Assembly: GCA_025331125.1 (NCBI GenBank)
Contig: JAOALB010000041.1
Coordinates: 124,001 to 188,000, forward strand
Length of the DNA: 64,000 nucleotides
Direction of reading: 5' to 3'
From: Mycogone perniciosa
Taxonomy: Eukaryota > Ascomycota > Sordariomycetes > Hypocreales > Hypocreaceae
Below, in pieces: positions 45,894-57,822 of this stretch (its first letter is position 1; the number at the start of each line of letters is the position of its first letter). The position numbers and the translations under genes are program-made. The notes under the pieces were generated by a model, which did no database searches, was not told where the DNA came from, and was given only the letters and a program-made list of their open reading frames with translations.

Positions 45894-46023
45894 TCGCAAT
45901 CTTGGGCACAACCATGAACGGGGAGATTATATAAACAGTATAGCCATCTATAATACACTAAATCGTGGTGCATCCATTATTGACGAAAACAAACAATATT
46001 TAACAATATCTTGGGGGTCATTT

Positions 46024-47867
46024 TCAGACATGTTCCTGATGTGATGGAACGTTATTTGTCAACCGCTTATCGCCAGATCGATCCGAACCCTCCAAGGGCG
46101 AATCACTGTCATGTTCCACAGCAACGTCGAGGTCACCACCAGCATCTCTGCGTATCTTGGTCATGTGCTCAGGGGGGGGAGGCACCCACTTGGCGCTCTG
46201 CCAGGGTATGACGTGCTCGAGATACATGGTATCAATTTCCTCCAGAGTGCGGCCCTGGCCTTCGATGACGAAGAAGTAAACGATGACGGCAGCAACAAAG
46301 TTGCAGGCAGCAAAAACGTAGCCATACCTAGACCGTCTTGTCAATATACAGCAAAAAAGAACAGCATTGAAACAAGAACTTACCTGAAATCGATAGCCTG
46401 AGTGATAAAAGGCGTGAAGAAACCAATGCAAAAGTTCCAGATCCAGTTGCTAGCAGTTGACAGAGCCATACCCTTAGCACGATATCGCGAGGGAAAGATT
46501 TCAGCCTGGATGGTCCAGATCATAGGACCCCATGTGGTCGCAAATCCAAGAATGAACAAAGCCGCAAAAACGATGAGGACAATACCAGGTGTCGGCGTAT
46601 TTTGCGGGTTTTCAATGTCGAGCATAAAGTGGCCTACAGACGCAAAGATCATGAAGCAGATAAACATCCATATAGAACCCGCCATGAGGGACTTGCGGCG
46701 GCCAAAGTGCTCGACCAGGTACAGACCGATGAACGTGACGCCAAAGTTGATGACGTTGAGGATGATTTGTGTGATGAACGAGTCGATCTGCACTGAGCGG
46801 AAGATGGTTGTGCCATAGTAGAAGAAATAGTTTGCGCCTGTGAGCTGCTGGAACATTTGCAGGGCAATACCAAGAGCAAGACGATATGCCATGCGCGGGG
46901 CCTTGAACATGCCAACGAACTCTTCGACGGGACCGGCCTTGATCTTGCTCTCGCCTCGCAGCTTGCGCTCGATCTCTTCAACCTGGGTGTGAATGGCCCA
47001 GTGGTTAGGCGTTGCTCCGTACACCTTGCACAGTGTATCCTTGGCTCTCTCGGCATTGCCAGCGCGGAAATCATATCGTGGTGTCTCGGGGAAGAACAGG
47101 ATGCCCACGCCGAGGATGATTGTCCAAATCCAGCCGAGTCCAATGACAATACGCCAACTCGCTGAGCTGTTCGGGTAGTTTTTGAAAGTACCATAGTTGA
47201 ACGTGGCAGCAAGGAAAATGCCCAGTGTTATGAAGAGTTGGTATGCACAAACCATTGCTCCTCGAATCCACGCCGGTGCCGTCTCAGCCTGATACATGGG
47301 CACTAGCAGACTCAATGCGCCGACACCGAGACCAGCGACGAAGCGGCCGATCATGATCTGGTACCACGCTGTGACAGCAGCAATTTGGATGACGAAGCCG
47401 ACGGATACGATGAGACTCCATAGTGAGATAGAGGGGCGACGGCCGATGCGGTCGGCGATGGGAGCACTGACAAGGGCGCCGACGAGGGTGCCAATGGAGA
47501 GAAGAGCGACAATAAGACCTGACCGAACAGTGCTGAAGTACTTGTTACCATCTGAATCGGTCATGCCGAAACGATCAAGGAAGTCAGGCATCTCTAGGAA
47601 ACCAGAGATTTGACCAGTGTCATAACCGAAGCTACAATAAAACTCAACTCAGCATTTCGCTCTTCTACAAATCTCAAATTAGTTACTTCAATTGACTTAC
47701 ATAAGACCTCCCATGGAGACGAGGATACCCATGGCTAGAGACCGCAGGGTCAGCCGCGGCAGAGGGGAGTAGTCAAGCCTGGAGACTGAGGCGCGGGCAT
47801 TTTCAGGGTTGTGCTTCTCTGATGACGGATCATGCTCGTCGAAGTGGACGGTCATGAAGCCCTTCAT
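46024..47867 (-). CDS. MFS hexose-type sugar transporter (572 aa)
   Basis: Plasma-membrane sugar:proton symporter or facilitator of the HXT/MST family. Three exons: 47867-47701, 47631-46384 and 46327-46024, 573 codons in frame. Signature motifs: FGYDTGQISGFLEM in helix 1, ADRIGRRPSISLWS after helix 2, the PETPRYDF sugar-transporter signature, QQLTGANYFFYYGTTIF in helix 7, HFGRRKSLMAG and the C-terminal VIEGQGRTLEEIDTMY. A 50-residue cytosolic N-terminus precedes helix 1 and a His/Asp-rich tail ends the protein. An alternative start four codons downstream is possible. Substrate (glucose, xylose or other) cannot be fixed from sequence. It borders the hAT fossil but is itself intact. Confidence 0.92.
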
Positions 47868-49210
47868 GATGGGCAATCTCTGCGAGGATTGGATTAAACC
47901 TTGGAATGGCTGAGAGGCATCAACTCTGCTTAGGGCAGATTAAGAGATGGAGATGTTAGATGTTTTGGAATGCTGTGGAATGTTGCAATTAGATGATTAG
48001 GTTTTCTAGAAGAATGGCGATCATTGATCCTGGGATGGGGAATGACACTTATATGCTTCTCATCCGCCACCCATTGACCTGTCTTTCGTCATGGCCCAAA
48101 ACAGCATTCCTCAACGAGCCTTGGCCAGGATTACAAACCGGATGGGTAGCATTATGATGCCCACAGTACCACGCTCAGCTTATGGAAGGCCCTTATTTGG
48201 CCACTGGAGCGGTCGTGGCTCGGTTCACTAGGGGATCTCAGAACATTGTCATCGTCTTCGTTCTCCATTTGAATCGGTCCTTTTCTCCCAGAATCTTCAT
48301 AGTGGAGGGAGGGAAAAGACGATCGCATGACGTCCTTGCGGCATTGGTGTTCGGCATACTCCACCAACCCATGGGTGGGACCCTTGAGTTATTACGGCAT
48401 CTCCAGGCCTTTTTCACTACCGTGATTATGTAGATCCCCCTATTATCCCATGGAACGTACAATGCTCTATCGGAACACGACCTAGGAGTCTTGAGTATTG
48501 TATTCCCCACCTATATGTTGCTTACGCTGATAGAAAACGCCTTTGTACTTGTAGGTTCATCTGGTTCGCCTAGTCTATCGATACTCTGTAAACTTGGGCG
48601 ACTTGTAATGACGTCGACTAAGCCGCCGGGTCCGGGAAGTGGGTCTGTCCGCCAACCGCCGTTGTTTCCGGCCGAACGCTGTCGTCGGCATCCACGCCTA
48701 TGACGTCTGAGGGTCCATAAAGTGATTCCCACTCTTTTTTCGGTCCTTTAGAAAAAGCTGAAACAATCAAGTTGGAAATGGGCAGAGAGGAATGGTGGGT
48801 CTGAAAGCTCTTAAACTGAATTGATTGCACTGCGGAGTTCCCGACTCTTCGAAGAACCAGAACGGAGTTTTACATCTCAATCTCGCCCCGAAATGTCCGG
48901 GCGGTTTCTGTCCACATGCCGCATACTATCTCCATTTGTCCATGTACGTACGCTTTATGTACTATTCTCAATGCTGAGCAATCAGAGCTGCACTTGTCGA
49001 CCACTCTATCAACACGAGCCGATCCTTTTCTCCAGTCCTGTTCTCTAGACTAACATGCGCCACACGCCTGCCAGCATCTATTACCCATCTATACGTCTCG
49101 GGCTCCTTCAAGCTAATCGCTTGAAATACCCAACATCCTGATTTAGTCAGAGATTCTCTTGCCTGGATCTTGGCTGCTCATTAGATGACAACCATGAGAC
49201 GTCGCCATCG
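47868..49210. other. 1.3-kb intergenic region
   Basis: Upstream region of the sugar transporter and 3' flank of TPS2. No coding frame is convincing and the TACTCCGTA motif is absent. Nothing else is seen. Confidence 0.5.
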
Positions 49211-52079
49211 TCACAACTCTTCCACTGGGATATGCCCCTCCACTGTGCTCAGAGCTGCCAAGTTGACCCCTCCCATCCTTTCCGCACCTCCGTGCTCTCC
49301 ATCGCCAGCCAGTAAACCGACGCATTCGATCACGTCCTCGGGTTCAAGGAGATGCCATTTGGCTAGTGTAACCTTGGTGCTTGCTCCCACTGTTACTGTG
49401 AAAACGTGCTCCTCATTGAGTACTGTGCCCGACACCCCGTTAAGACTGCGGAACATGTCCTCATCAGTAAAATCGTCACCAGAACATAGCGCAAACTCAA
49501 TCTTTCCGGGATGAGGGTCCTTCTCAGTCGGCACAGCTCCTGGGTTGTGGTAGGTAGCCACGAGCCGCTTCGTAATCTCGCCTTTGTTAATAAATGTCGG
49601 CCGCACTTCGATGTTGGCTTTTCCAGGCATGACTTCGACATCCCATCGTTGAGCCACACCGCTTTCAAGCTCTTTGTGGCACTCGCGCGACATGTGCAGC
49701 CCCTGCTCAGGTTCAGCTAGCCGGTAATGCCAGGTTAGAGCACAACGCTTTCTCTCTATAAAGGAGCCTATCCTACTAGTTAGAACACATCAACCCAGAT
49801 GGTATGAATCGGGATTCCCAAAAAGATTTCTCACCTGGAACTCTGTCCGTATACTTTTGGAACACGTCCATCACTTCGCTCTGCCAGCCCATGTCGAATT
49901 TCTCGGCTAGATTAATCCAGTCCTCAGTTCCTGGGTCCCTGATGAAGCTGCCATGTTCGGCGGAGAACCCAAGCTGGGAGATATGGCCGAGATGCTGCTT
50001 CAAGAACTCTTGGTCCCGACCAGAGATGATCCAGACCGCGTTTTTAGGATCGGCTGCTAGCAACTTCAGGTATCGGATAATCCGTTCTGATGGAATGGCC
50101 GCACTGGGCTCTCGTACGATTGGTGTCAGGGTGCCGTCATAGTCGAACATGAAAAGACGTTTGTCCGCGGCACGGTATCGAGAGAGTAAAAGGGCACGGT
50201 CGAGTAAAGGTGTCGAGTGTGCCGTAGTAGACTCAGCAAGCACAGCGTGTACCTTGCGGATAAACTTGGTGATCCAGGATTGAACGTTTTGTGTTGTGAC
50301 ATGTTGATAGAGACGAGATTGCATAGTCATCCGTTCCTCATGGGACATAGTTAACGCTGTGTTGAGCTTCTCAGCAACACCAGTGAGATCCCATGGGTTA
50401 ATGTGAATGGCATCACCCAGACTGCCCGCCGTTCCACTGAACTCTGACAAAATGAGAGGACCGTGGCTCTGCTTTTGGCAGACAATGTATTCCAGGCTTG
50501 TTGTGTTCATGCCATCTCGAACAGAAGTGATGAGACCGATGTCTGCCGCACGCAGTAGGGCGAAGTATTCATCCTGGTTCAGGTATTGGGGGTAGTGTTG
50601 TACAGGCGAAAAACCAAGGCTGCCGTGCTCGCCATTGATTTTCATGACAAGCTCGTTGACCCGGCTCGCGACCTTGTTCTCGGGGTCATCTTTTTCCGCC
50701 TCAACACTAGTTGGAGACGTTACTTGGATCAGAACGACCCTTTCCCTCCAATTAGGATACATCTCCAAAAACCGCTCAAACGCCTGCAACTTCTGCGCGA
50801 CACCTCTGACGCTATCCAGTCGGTCACGTCCAACAATGATTTTCTTCCCCTCGTATATCTTTTTCAGGGCATCATACTTCTCGTTGACAGCATCTGCCCA
50901 AGCAGCGCTTTCGACCTTGGCAGCATCAATACCAATGGGGAACACGCCAACCTGGACCCTGGTGCCATAGGCATCTATGCCGAGAGTATCGGAGGGGAAG
51001 CCTAAGATGCGTGTGCAACAGCTCAAAAAATGGCGGGAGTAGCTGTAGGATTGGAAGCCGACAAGATTGGAACCTAGAACGCCCTCGAGCACCTCTTTGC
51101 GACGGGGCAAGCACCGAAGAAACTCGCTGCTTGGGAATGGGGAGTGGAGGAAGAAGGAGATGTACATGTTGGGAATGCGCTGGCGCAACATGCTAGGGAG
51201 CAGCATCAGATAGTAATCATGGACGATGACCACATCGCCCGGCTTGTAGACCTCAATAATTTTGTTGGCGAACTTTTGATTCATGCGATAGTAATCGGCC
51301 CACTGAACACGCTCCTTGCGGCCATCAGTGGGCTCATGCTGCTTGTAGTGGAAGAGGGTGTAGAGGTCATGCTCAGCATATCTCCTCCATCGAGTTTGGT
51401 CCTTAAGCATGATACCCTCATTGGAAGTCTCGTTTTCGTCAGCCAGCCAGACGGGGACGGTGCGGATGGTTTCGCTGTGAGCCAACTGCTGCTCGAGACG
51501 ATCTTGATCTTCCTTGGGTATCCAGAGGCCATCAACGGGAGGTGGAGTCGGCAGGCGGGTAGTGGCATCGACCGGGACGGGGGCAGACAGGGAACTATGC
51601 GGTGTCGAGGCGGCGGTTGTGGTCGGGGGATTCTCCGGGGGTGGGAAAAGAGCCTCATTGGGGTGTTCGATCTCGCCCGTCCAGGCGACAACAGTATGAT
51701 TCCATGGTGTCGCATCGGAGGAGAGGAAGGCAAAAGAATCGATGAGGGCAGACTGGCCACGGCGGGGTTTGAGGTCCTGCAGCTGTCAGCATTTCGGCCC
51801 CAGCAAGGAAGCGAGGGGAAAAGGGGTGAGCGATAAGGGCAAGCAAAAACGCCCACGCCGGCCTCAGGGGCACGGAAGAGAAGGTCTCTGGTTACGTTGA
51901 CTCGTAGAGAAGCAGGCAGGTTTAGGAGCAGAGCAGCTAATGTAATAACTCACCCAGTCGCCGCCCTTGTGGTATGTCACAGCATGCGGGATGTTGAAGG
52001 TGGCAGAAATGATATTGCCGGTCAAGGAGAGCTCAGGATTGGCAGCGCGAATCTCCGACAGAGACTCGCGGCGCGCCAT
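49211..52079 (-). CDS. TPS2: trehalose-6-phosphate phosphatase (Tps2/OrlA type, 874 aa)
   Basis: Removes phosphate from trehalose-6-phosphate, the second step of trehalose synthesis, in the cytosolic Tps1-Tps2 complex. Three exons: 52079-51954, 51776-49835 and 49767-49211, 875 codons in frame; the first intron is 177 bp. The N-terminal half is a GT20 synthase-like domain with VHDYYLMLLPSMLRQR near residue 225; the catalytic HDYHL of true synthases reads HDYYL, normal for Tps2. The HAD-type phosphatase starts near residue 580: nucleophile and acid D587 and D589 in FDYDGTLTP, then WIISGRDQEFL, and the metal site CSGDDFTDEDMFR. All phosphatase residues are present. The start MARRESLSEIR is chosen because sequence upstream is low-complexity. 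Confidence 0.95.
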
Positions 52080-52163
52080 GGTGCCGTTGCGCAGCGCGAA
52101 TTTGCTGTCAGGAAAGACGCAGCCCGCGTTTCTTGTTGTTGTAAGGCTGTTGAAGATGTATGT

Positions 52164-52183
52164 AGGGGAATGAGGGGGAGGGG
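52164..52183 (-). promoter_or_regulatory. three STRE-like boxes ahead of TPS2
   Basis: AGGGG at 52164-52168, 52173-52177 and 52179-52183 (CCCCT on the TPS2 strand), 85-105 bp before the ATG; further single copies at 52561-52565 and 52739-52743. AGGGG/CCCCT is the stress-response element bound by Msn2/4-type factors and is well known in yeast trehalose genes. The proximal group could lie in the 5' UTR. Confidence 0.45.
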
Positions 52184-54114
52184 TAACGCGGTAGTAGTAG
52201 TCAGATGCAAATGCTGGGAGAGCTGATAGCGATAACGGGGGCCCTGCGGATGACGCCAAAGGTTCGGTGCTGCACACTGGCAGGTAGGTAGGTATCTGCC
52301 TTTCTCAGCGTATCTATGTACTGCAGAAGCTAATATGGTCGCTGCCCTCAAGCCTCAGCATATGGATTCTGTCGTCCCGGACGAGGAGATGCAAGAGAGA
52401 ACAGAGCCAAGCAGCTGAGGAAAGAGTCGAGAGGTCAATTAAGGTGTGTGGGTTCCGGGGCGACGACGGTGTTATCTCCATTCTATTGCTCAATTCAACA
52501 CGCCAGGCTGCTCCCGACACTGGCGCTGGCCCTATCGGGAGCTCCAGCGGCGGGTCGTGGCCCCTTGGTGGCCGTAGCTCGGCCGAAGCTTGTGGTGGAG
52601 TGGCGTTGGCGAGATTGAGGGGGGTTTTGATTTCGGGCAGCCCTTTCGAGATTCGAGAAGCTCAAAGTCATTCATACCCAACTGACAACCCGCCAAGCAC
52701 TTGCGTAATTCACTCATACAACTCGTACTTGTACGTACAGGGGACCATTCTATAGAGAACTCGGACCGAATGATATCACACGTGTCTTTGGTGTTGGTCC
52801 AGTTACAAAGCGTTGGTGGACACACCAAAACACACATAGGTGCGCGGAGGACTGGTCATATGGGATAATGATGCCAGACCGAAGGGAGAGACAGATACAG
52901 TGGAGCCAATATGATAGCGTTAAGTATTCCAGGCATGTTAGATATTACAATATATCCACTGAGCGGCTCACAGCAATATGTACTCCGTACTCGTATGTAC
53001 AAGCGTACGAGTGCAATGAGGAGGTGAATTATTAGTACTAGTACTACTATTAGTACCTAGTAAATGCCTTAAAGACAAATCAACGGTGGCAAGGTGGATG
53101 AACAGACGGTTGGATAGACAGGGATGGCACGGAGCAGCTTTGAGGGTCCTACCCCGTCAAGTAGTAGTACTCCGTATGAATTCAAGTACTCGGTAGTATT
53201 ACTATTAATACTACTACGTACTATTACTCCGTACAGAAGGCCTACTCCTGAGTTTAAGTCGGGTAGTCGTCATCTCAGATTTGCAATGTACACACACGTG
53301 TATGTAATATTGCCGTTCATCCCCAACTGGGGGCCACCAGAATCCAACGTTCCAGAACTGATGGCGGGCCTTGACGGTTTATGATACGTTACTTACTAGT
53401 ATTAGTGCTCCGTAGTAGTGTTGTCTAGACTTGTACGGAGTACAGGCAACGGAGTACCGGACATTGCTAGGGAGTCTCCTATTGCTTCAGGAGAAGTTCT
53501 CGAATATGTCCTCTCTCACCAGGAAAACGGAAAAAGACGGTGAGCGACTCCATACGCGAAAAGGAAAAGTCCAGTCAAGTTTCCTTTTTGTTTTCTAGCC
53601 ATTCTTGTTAGCTCTCGTAGTACGGAGTACTATATACGAAGTTCCTACTTAGACTACCTAGGTAGCTATGTAGGTATCCTGCTGCCCAAGAGGCCATGCA
53701 GGCCAAGCAAAAATGTCGCACATGTCAGTCATCATCATTGGCGCTGGTTGAAGCACCTGTGTAATACGCTTGCGAGTGCGCATATCTTTTTGGATATACA
53801 TGACTATTTACCCGCAGTTTGGGGTAGTATTCAGCAAACGCACCTTAGACAAATGAGCGTCATTTGAGTAGCAACATATCGCGAGAATTAGGTTAGCTAC
53901 TGAGGTAGTGTGGCTTAGTCATCATAGCATAGATCATGGCCAACGACATCTGAGAATACTAGGTGCTACTATATACCATTCTTGCCATTCTATGGATTGT
54001 GCAATGTAGAGAGATGCGAATTGTGCGTGAAACGTTTAACATTTTTTTCTTGCTAATGTCTACATTTGAAGGATGGCCTTCGTTGGGGACGGAAAGACGT
54101 GATCACACCTATTG

Positions 54115-54122
54115 TCACGTGA
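54115..54122. promoter_or_regulatory. TCACGTGA palindrome upstream of the Zn2Cys6 gene
   Basis: Perfect 8-bp palindrome with CACGTG core, 130 bp before the ATG at 54252; identical to the site ahead of GT64. Confidence 0.4.
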
Positions 54123-54251
54123 TCAAAGATTCTCACAACCCATCGTCCACCACGGCTTCACCTCGCTTCAACACCCTCAGCATCCGGGAATCCGCCGACA
54201 ATCAGCCATCGCGAGAACACGGCAGCCGCTGCGATCATCGTCCTAAACGCC

Positions 54252-56462
54252 ATGTCGGGATCTGCACCGCCATCACCATCTCAACACGCGACAGCCCACG
54301 CATACGCAAGCAACGGGCTTGAAATTCTCCAGGCAGCAAGCGATGCCGCCCAGGCCATCCAGAATCATCATCCTCTGCAAAATGCAGCCGCAGAAGCTGT
54401 CGCCCAGTCCCAAAATGCTGTCGCCGTATCGATGGCGCCCGCGCCAGACATGCACAGTTCACAGTTGCAGCAGTCACATCTCGTCCCAGGGCCTGGCGGT
54501 GTGATGCGAGACCCTACTATCAACCCGAAATTGACGCGACTTCGACGCGCTTGCGATATGTGTAGCATGCGCAAGGTGAAATGCGATGATACCAATGTTC
54601 CCTGCCGCCCATGCCGCGAGCTTGGCGTCGACTGCACCTACACTCGCGAGACCAAGAGACGCGGACCGCCCAACAAACATGCTGAAGCTGCCAAGGCGGC
54701 TAAGAGAGCTCGCATCGATGTGACAGCGAGTGCCGGCTTCCCTTTGTCTCCTTCGCCACAGAATGCCGCCAAGACGCTCATGAACATTTCGACTGATGGC
54801 GTTCTTGACGCGGAGGCCATTGCGCCAATGCCCGTATTAGAGCTTCTGGTGGACGATTTCTTCACATACATACATCCACTCGCACCTTTTCCACATGAAC
54901 CGACGTTTCGCCAGTCGTTTGCGAACCGAGAGGACCGAACGAGGCCCGAGTTCTTGGGTTTGCTGGCCAGCATGATTGGCGCGCTAGTCGCTTCTTTCCC
55001 GCGAAGCGCTAGAGAGCATCTCAAGGCTCAGCATAATGTGCATTTATTCCCCAAGGCCATTATCATGATTGAGAAGTGTCGCGACATTGCTCTCCTAGCG
55101 CGCGGGAGTAGATGGGTTCTGAAACAGCCAAAAACACTGGATGATGCTGCCACCAGCTATTTCTTAGGCCTCGCATCCGGGTACACACTACAATGGAATG
55201 CGTCGCGTCACTTCATGGCCGAGACGCTGACCCTTCTACGAGAACTGGGGTTCAGCAGACCGAAGCATCCTGGCGAACTGCCGACATTTGGGAATGATAA
55301 CTTCTCTCTCGACTCAATGCCTTTCAACCATGTCAAGGATCAGGTTGGGAAACGTCTTTTCTGGTGTCTGTTGCTCGGTGTTCGGTAAGATCTCCTTGAA
55401 CCCCTCCTAACTGCTATGATCATGGGTGGTGTGCTAATTGCCTGCAGTTCTTTCTCTCAGCTCGGGGCCTCCCATACAGATATCGTCATCGCCCCATCAA
55501 CGCCAAGTCTACCCTACCCGGCATACCCTGAAAATGTAGATGACATTTGTGTTCTTGCTAACGAGGTTATTCACCAGCCGGAAGCCAGCGTAACACTGTT
55601 GACGGGCTTTCGGTTTGGCATCGACATTTACACTACCATGAATGGCGTGGTGAGCCTTGAGCTGGCATATGGCATGAGTACGCTTCCATGGGCGGATCAG
55701 AGACTTCTACTGAGAGACGGTCTTTTGGCTGCCAAGAGCATCATTGATAATCTGCCACCCGAGCTTCAACTCGGCCACCCAGGAGATGAGGCTAACTCAC
55801 TCACAAGCCTTGACGATTCTGGCCTTCAATACTTCCCCCCTGCGTGGCCCAACACACAACCGCCACATGATGTTCGACACATCATCAAATCTCAACCCTT
55901 AAGGCGACGGCAACTTCAATACGAGATTCAAAAAGCTAACATATTTGTCTCTCAACTTGCCACACGCTCATACTTCGTGGAACTCTATTTCAACCTCCGT
56001 GATGTCCACTTGAGTGAGCAGCAGAATAGCGAGGTTCCTGGCCAGAGCGAAGAGGAGAAATCTCTCCAGGACGCCGATGATAAGGACATTTTTGAGTTCA
56101 TGTCTGCTGAACGCGAAGTTCTTGTTCAGAACCTATTAACCGTGCTTGGGTCCATCTCCCAACGGAACCTTGAGCCAAATGGAGGATCTCTCATCAACAA
56201 GATCCGACAAGTCGCATCGACCCTACTAAATGACGCCCCCGAAAGGAAGGGCCCGTTCGCAATCAAGTCAGAGGAAGCACTGTCGGAGCTGATCGAAATA
56301 CTAGTCAAGCTCGAAACAACAGGTCCATCTGGTGAAACCCACACCCAAGATCCGCACCAAATGACTGCCGAAGACGAAGAGGAGGAGTTGCGGCATTGGG
56401 AGGACCTACGAGAGTACCAGTTGCGTTTTGCCGCAAATAGCGGCTTTGCTGGAAACCTTTGA
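54252..56462 (+). CDS. Zn2Cys6 fungal-specific transcription factor (715 aa)
   Basis: Two exons, 54252-55384 and 55448-56462, 716 codons in frame. A Gln/Ala-rich N-terminus leads to the binuclear zinc cluster C101-X2-C104-X6-C111-X6-C118-X2-C121-X6-C128, followed by a basic linker (TKRRGPPNKHAEAAKAAKR) that should bind DNA and act as a nuclear signal. The middle (about residues 195-480) is the fungal-specific regulatory domain (FFTYIHPLAPFPHEPTFRQ, LGLASGYTLQWNASRHFMAE, KRLFWCLLLGVR). The C-terminus is acidic (QMTAEDEEEELRHWEDL), a candidate activation region. Target genes are unknown. The intron splits an Arg codon in the regulatory domain. Confidence 0.92.
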
Positions 56463-57822
56463 CTGGCTGAGGCCTTTGTTTGAAGACTTTTACTGTATGT
56501 ATATGTAGGGACTCAACGGGGAAATTGGGAGATGACTAGAGAATCGAAATGACCATGCCGCCTCATTAGGCAAGCAACATGTAACAAAACACTATGCAGA
56601 ATTATGGATGGGCTCTGGTCCATAGGTTTCACCAAGGGTTATGGCTATAATAGCTGCGAAAATGTATCATTTTTTAACCTTTCAAACATAGTAGCTGCCA
56701 TTGTTGGGTAGGTACAGAGTACCTGGTAAATGAGGAGTACTCTGTAAAGATGCCATACTATGATATAAGAGGGCACCACCCACGAAAAAGCAGGTCCTTG
56801 TTATTGAAATTCCCAAGCAAGTAGTACTTCGTAGTAATTAATCATGTATTTCTAGGCTAGAACTGTCGCTGCGAAACAGACTTTAACTTTGTGCAGACAC
56901 CGAAGGCCTGGGTCAAGTTCATCCATCCATAAATATAGTCGGCGAAGGGGACAAACATACACTTTTTAGAGTGTCTGACATTTGAAGCAAACAATTGTTG
57001 CATCCTCATTTCCTCGAAAACCATCCCGCATCCCATGTAACCCGATCGGACTCTAACATTCATCATCGGCCAGACCAAATCGCAAAACGCCAATAAGACC
57101 AAAATTCATAGGATTTTTCTCAATGCCCAGCTAGGACTTCAGGGTATCAATTCCATACATCCCGGATTGCCCGAAAGTCATCGCAACCATGGACCACTCA
57201 AAGCTTTGAGAACAAGGTCATCAACAACTGACATCAGGGAGTCGTTTCTCCTCCAGTTGGTCGCGTGACTGGCTCGGTTGCAACTGTCTGGCACCTCCAC
57301 ATCCAATCCATCTGATAATGGGCCGGGTATCTCATCATTTCGTAAGCTTCCAAGAGATTCTCAAGACCAATGCACGCTGTAAAGAGAGACGAAGAGTGCT
57401 TAAGAAGGAGAACAGAAGAAAGGGTAGGCGAGAGAGTATGAGAGAAAGATGGGAAAAAGACAAAGAAGCTGATAGCAATCCACAGCAACACTGGAGTATC
57501 TAGCTACTGCCATGATCGGATTCATCTCAAACAGAGATGTGTAAGAATAAAGAGTGGGGAATTGTGACCGCTGGTCATTGTCGAACAGATAAGTATGAGT
57601 TCAAGCTATCTTCCAAGGCAAAAATGCAAACGAGAAAAAGACGCACGCATACTCCAAAACAAAGCTTATGCATAACAGCCTTCCAGAGGTTAGGATATCA
57701 TCAATCAAGGAGAAATCGTATATCATGTAGATAACTGTGAAAGTTGCCATCCAAATTTCCCGGTAAGTGGAAAAGATATCAAGAGGCTTGTTTCATGTGT
57801 CGAATTTTCAAATGTGCATCAC
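56463..57822. other. convergent intergenic region
   Basis: 1.36 kb between the two transcription-factor genes, which converge. Long enough for two 3' UTRs plus extra sequence. A TACTTCGTA variant occurs at about 56825. No coding frame is convincing. Confidence 0.5.

Larger units (their letters stand above)
52080..54251. other. 2.2-kb divergent intergenic region, TPS2 / Zn2Cys6 factor
   Basis: Carries STRE-like boxes next to TPS2, five motif copies (52981, 53168, 53225, 53434, 53621) and a TCACGTGA palindrome near the transcription factor. No coding frame is convincing. Confidence 0.55.

Noticed and set aside
52080..52277. N-terminal extension of TPS2 from an upstream ATG in the same frame
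   Set aside because: The extra 66 residues are low-complexity, unlike Tps2 proteins, and contain the STRE-like boxes; the family start fits MARRESLSEIR.
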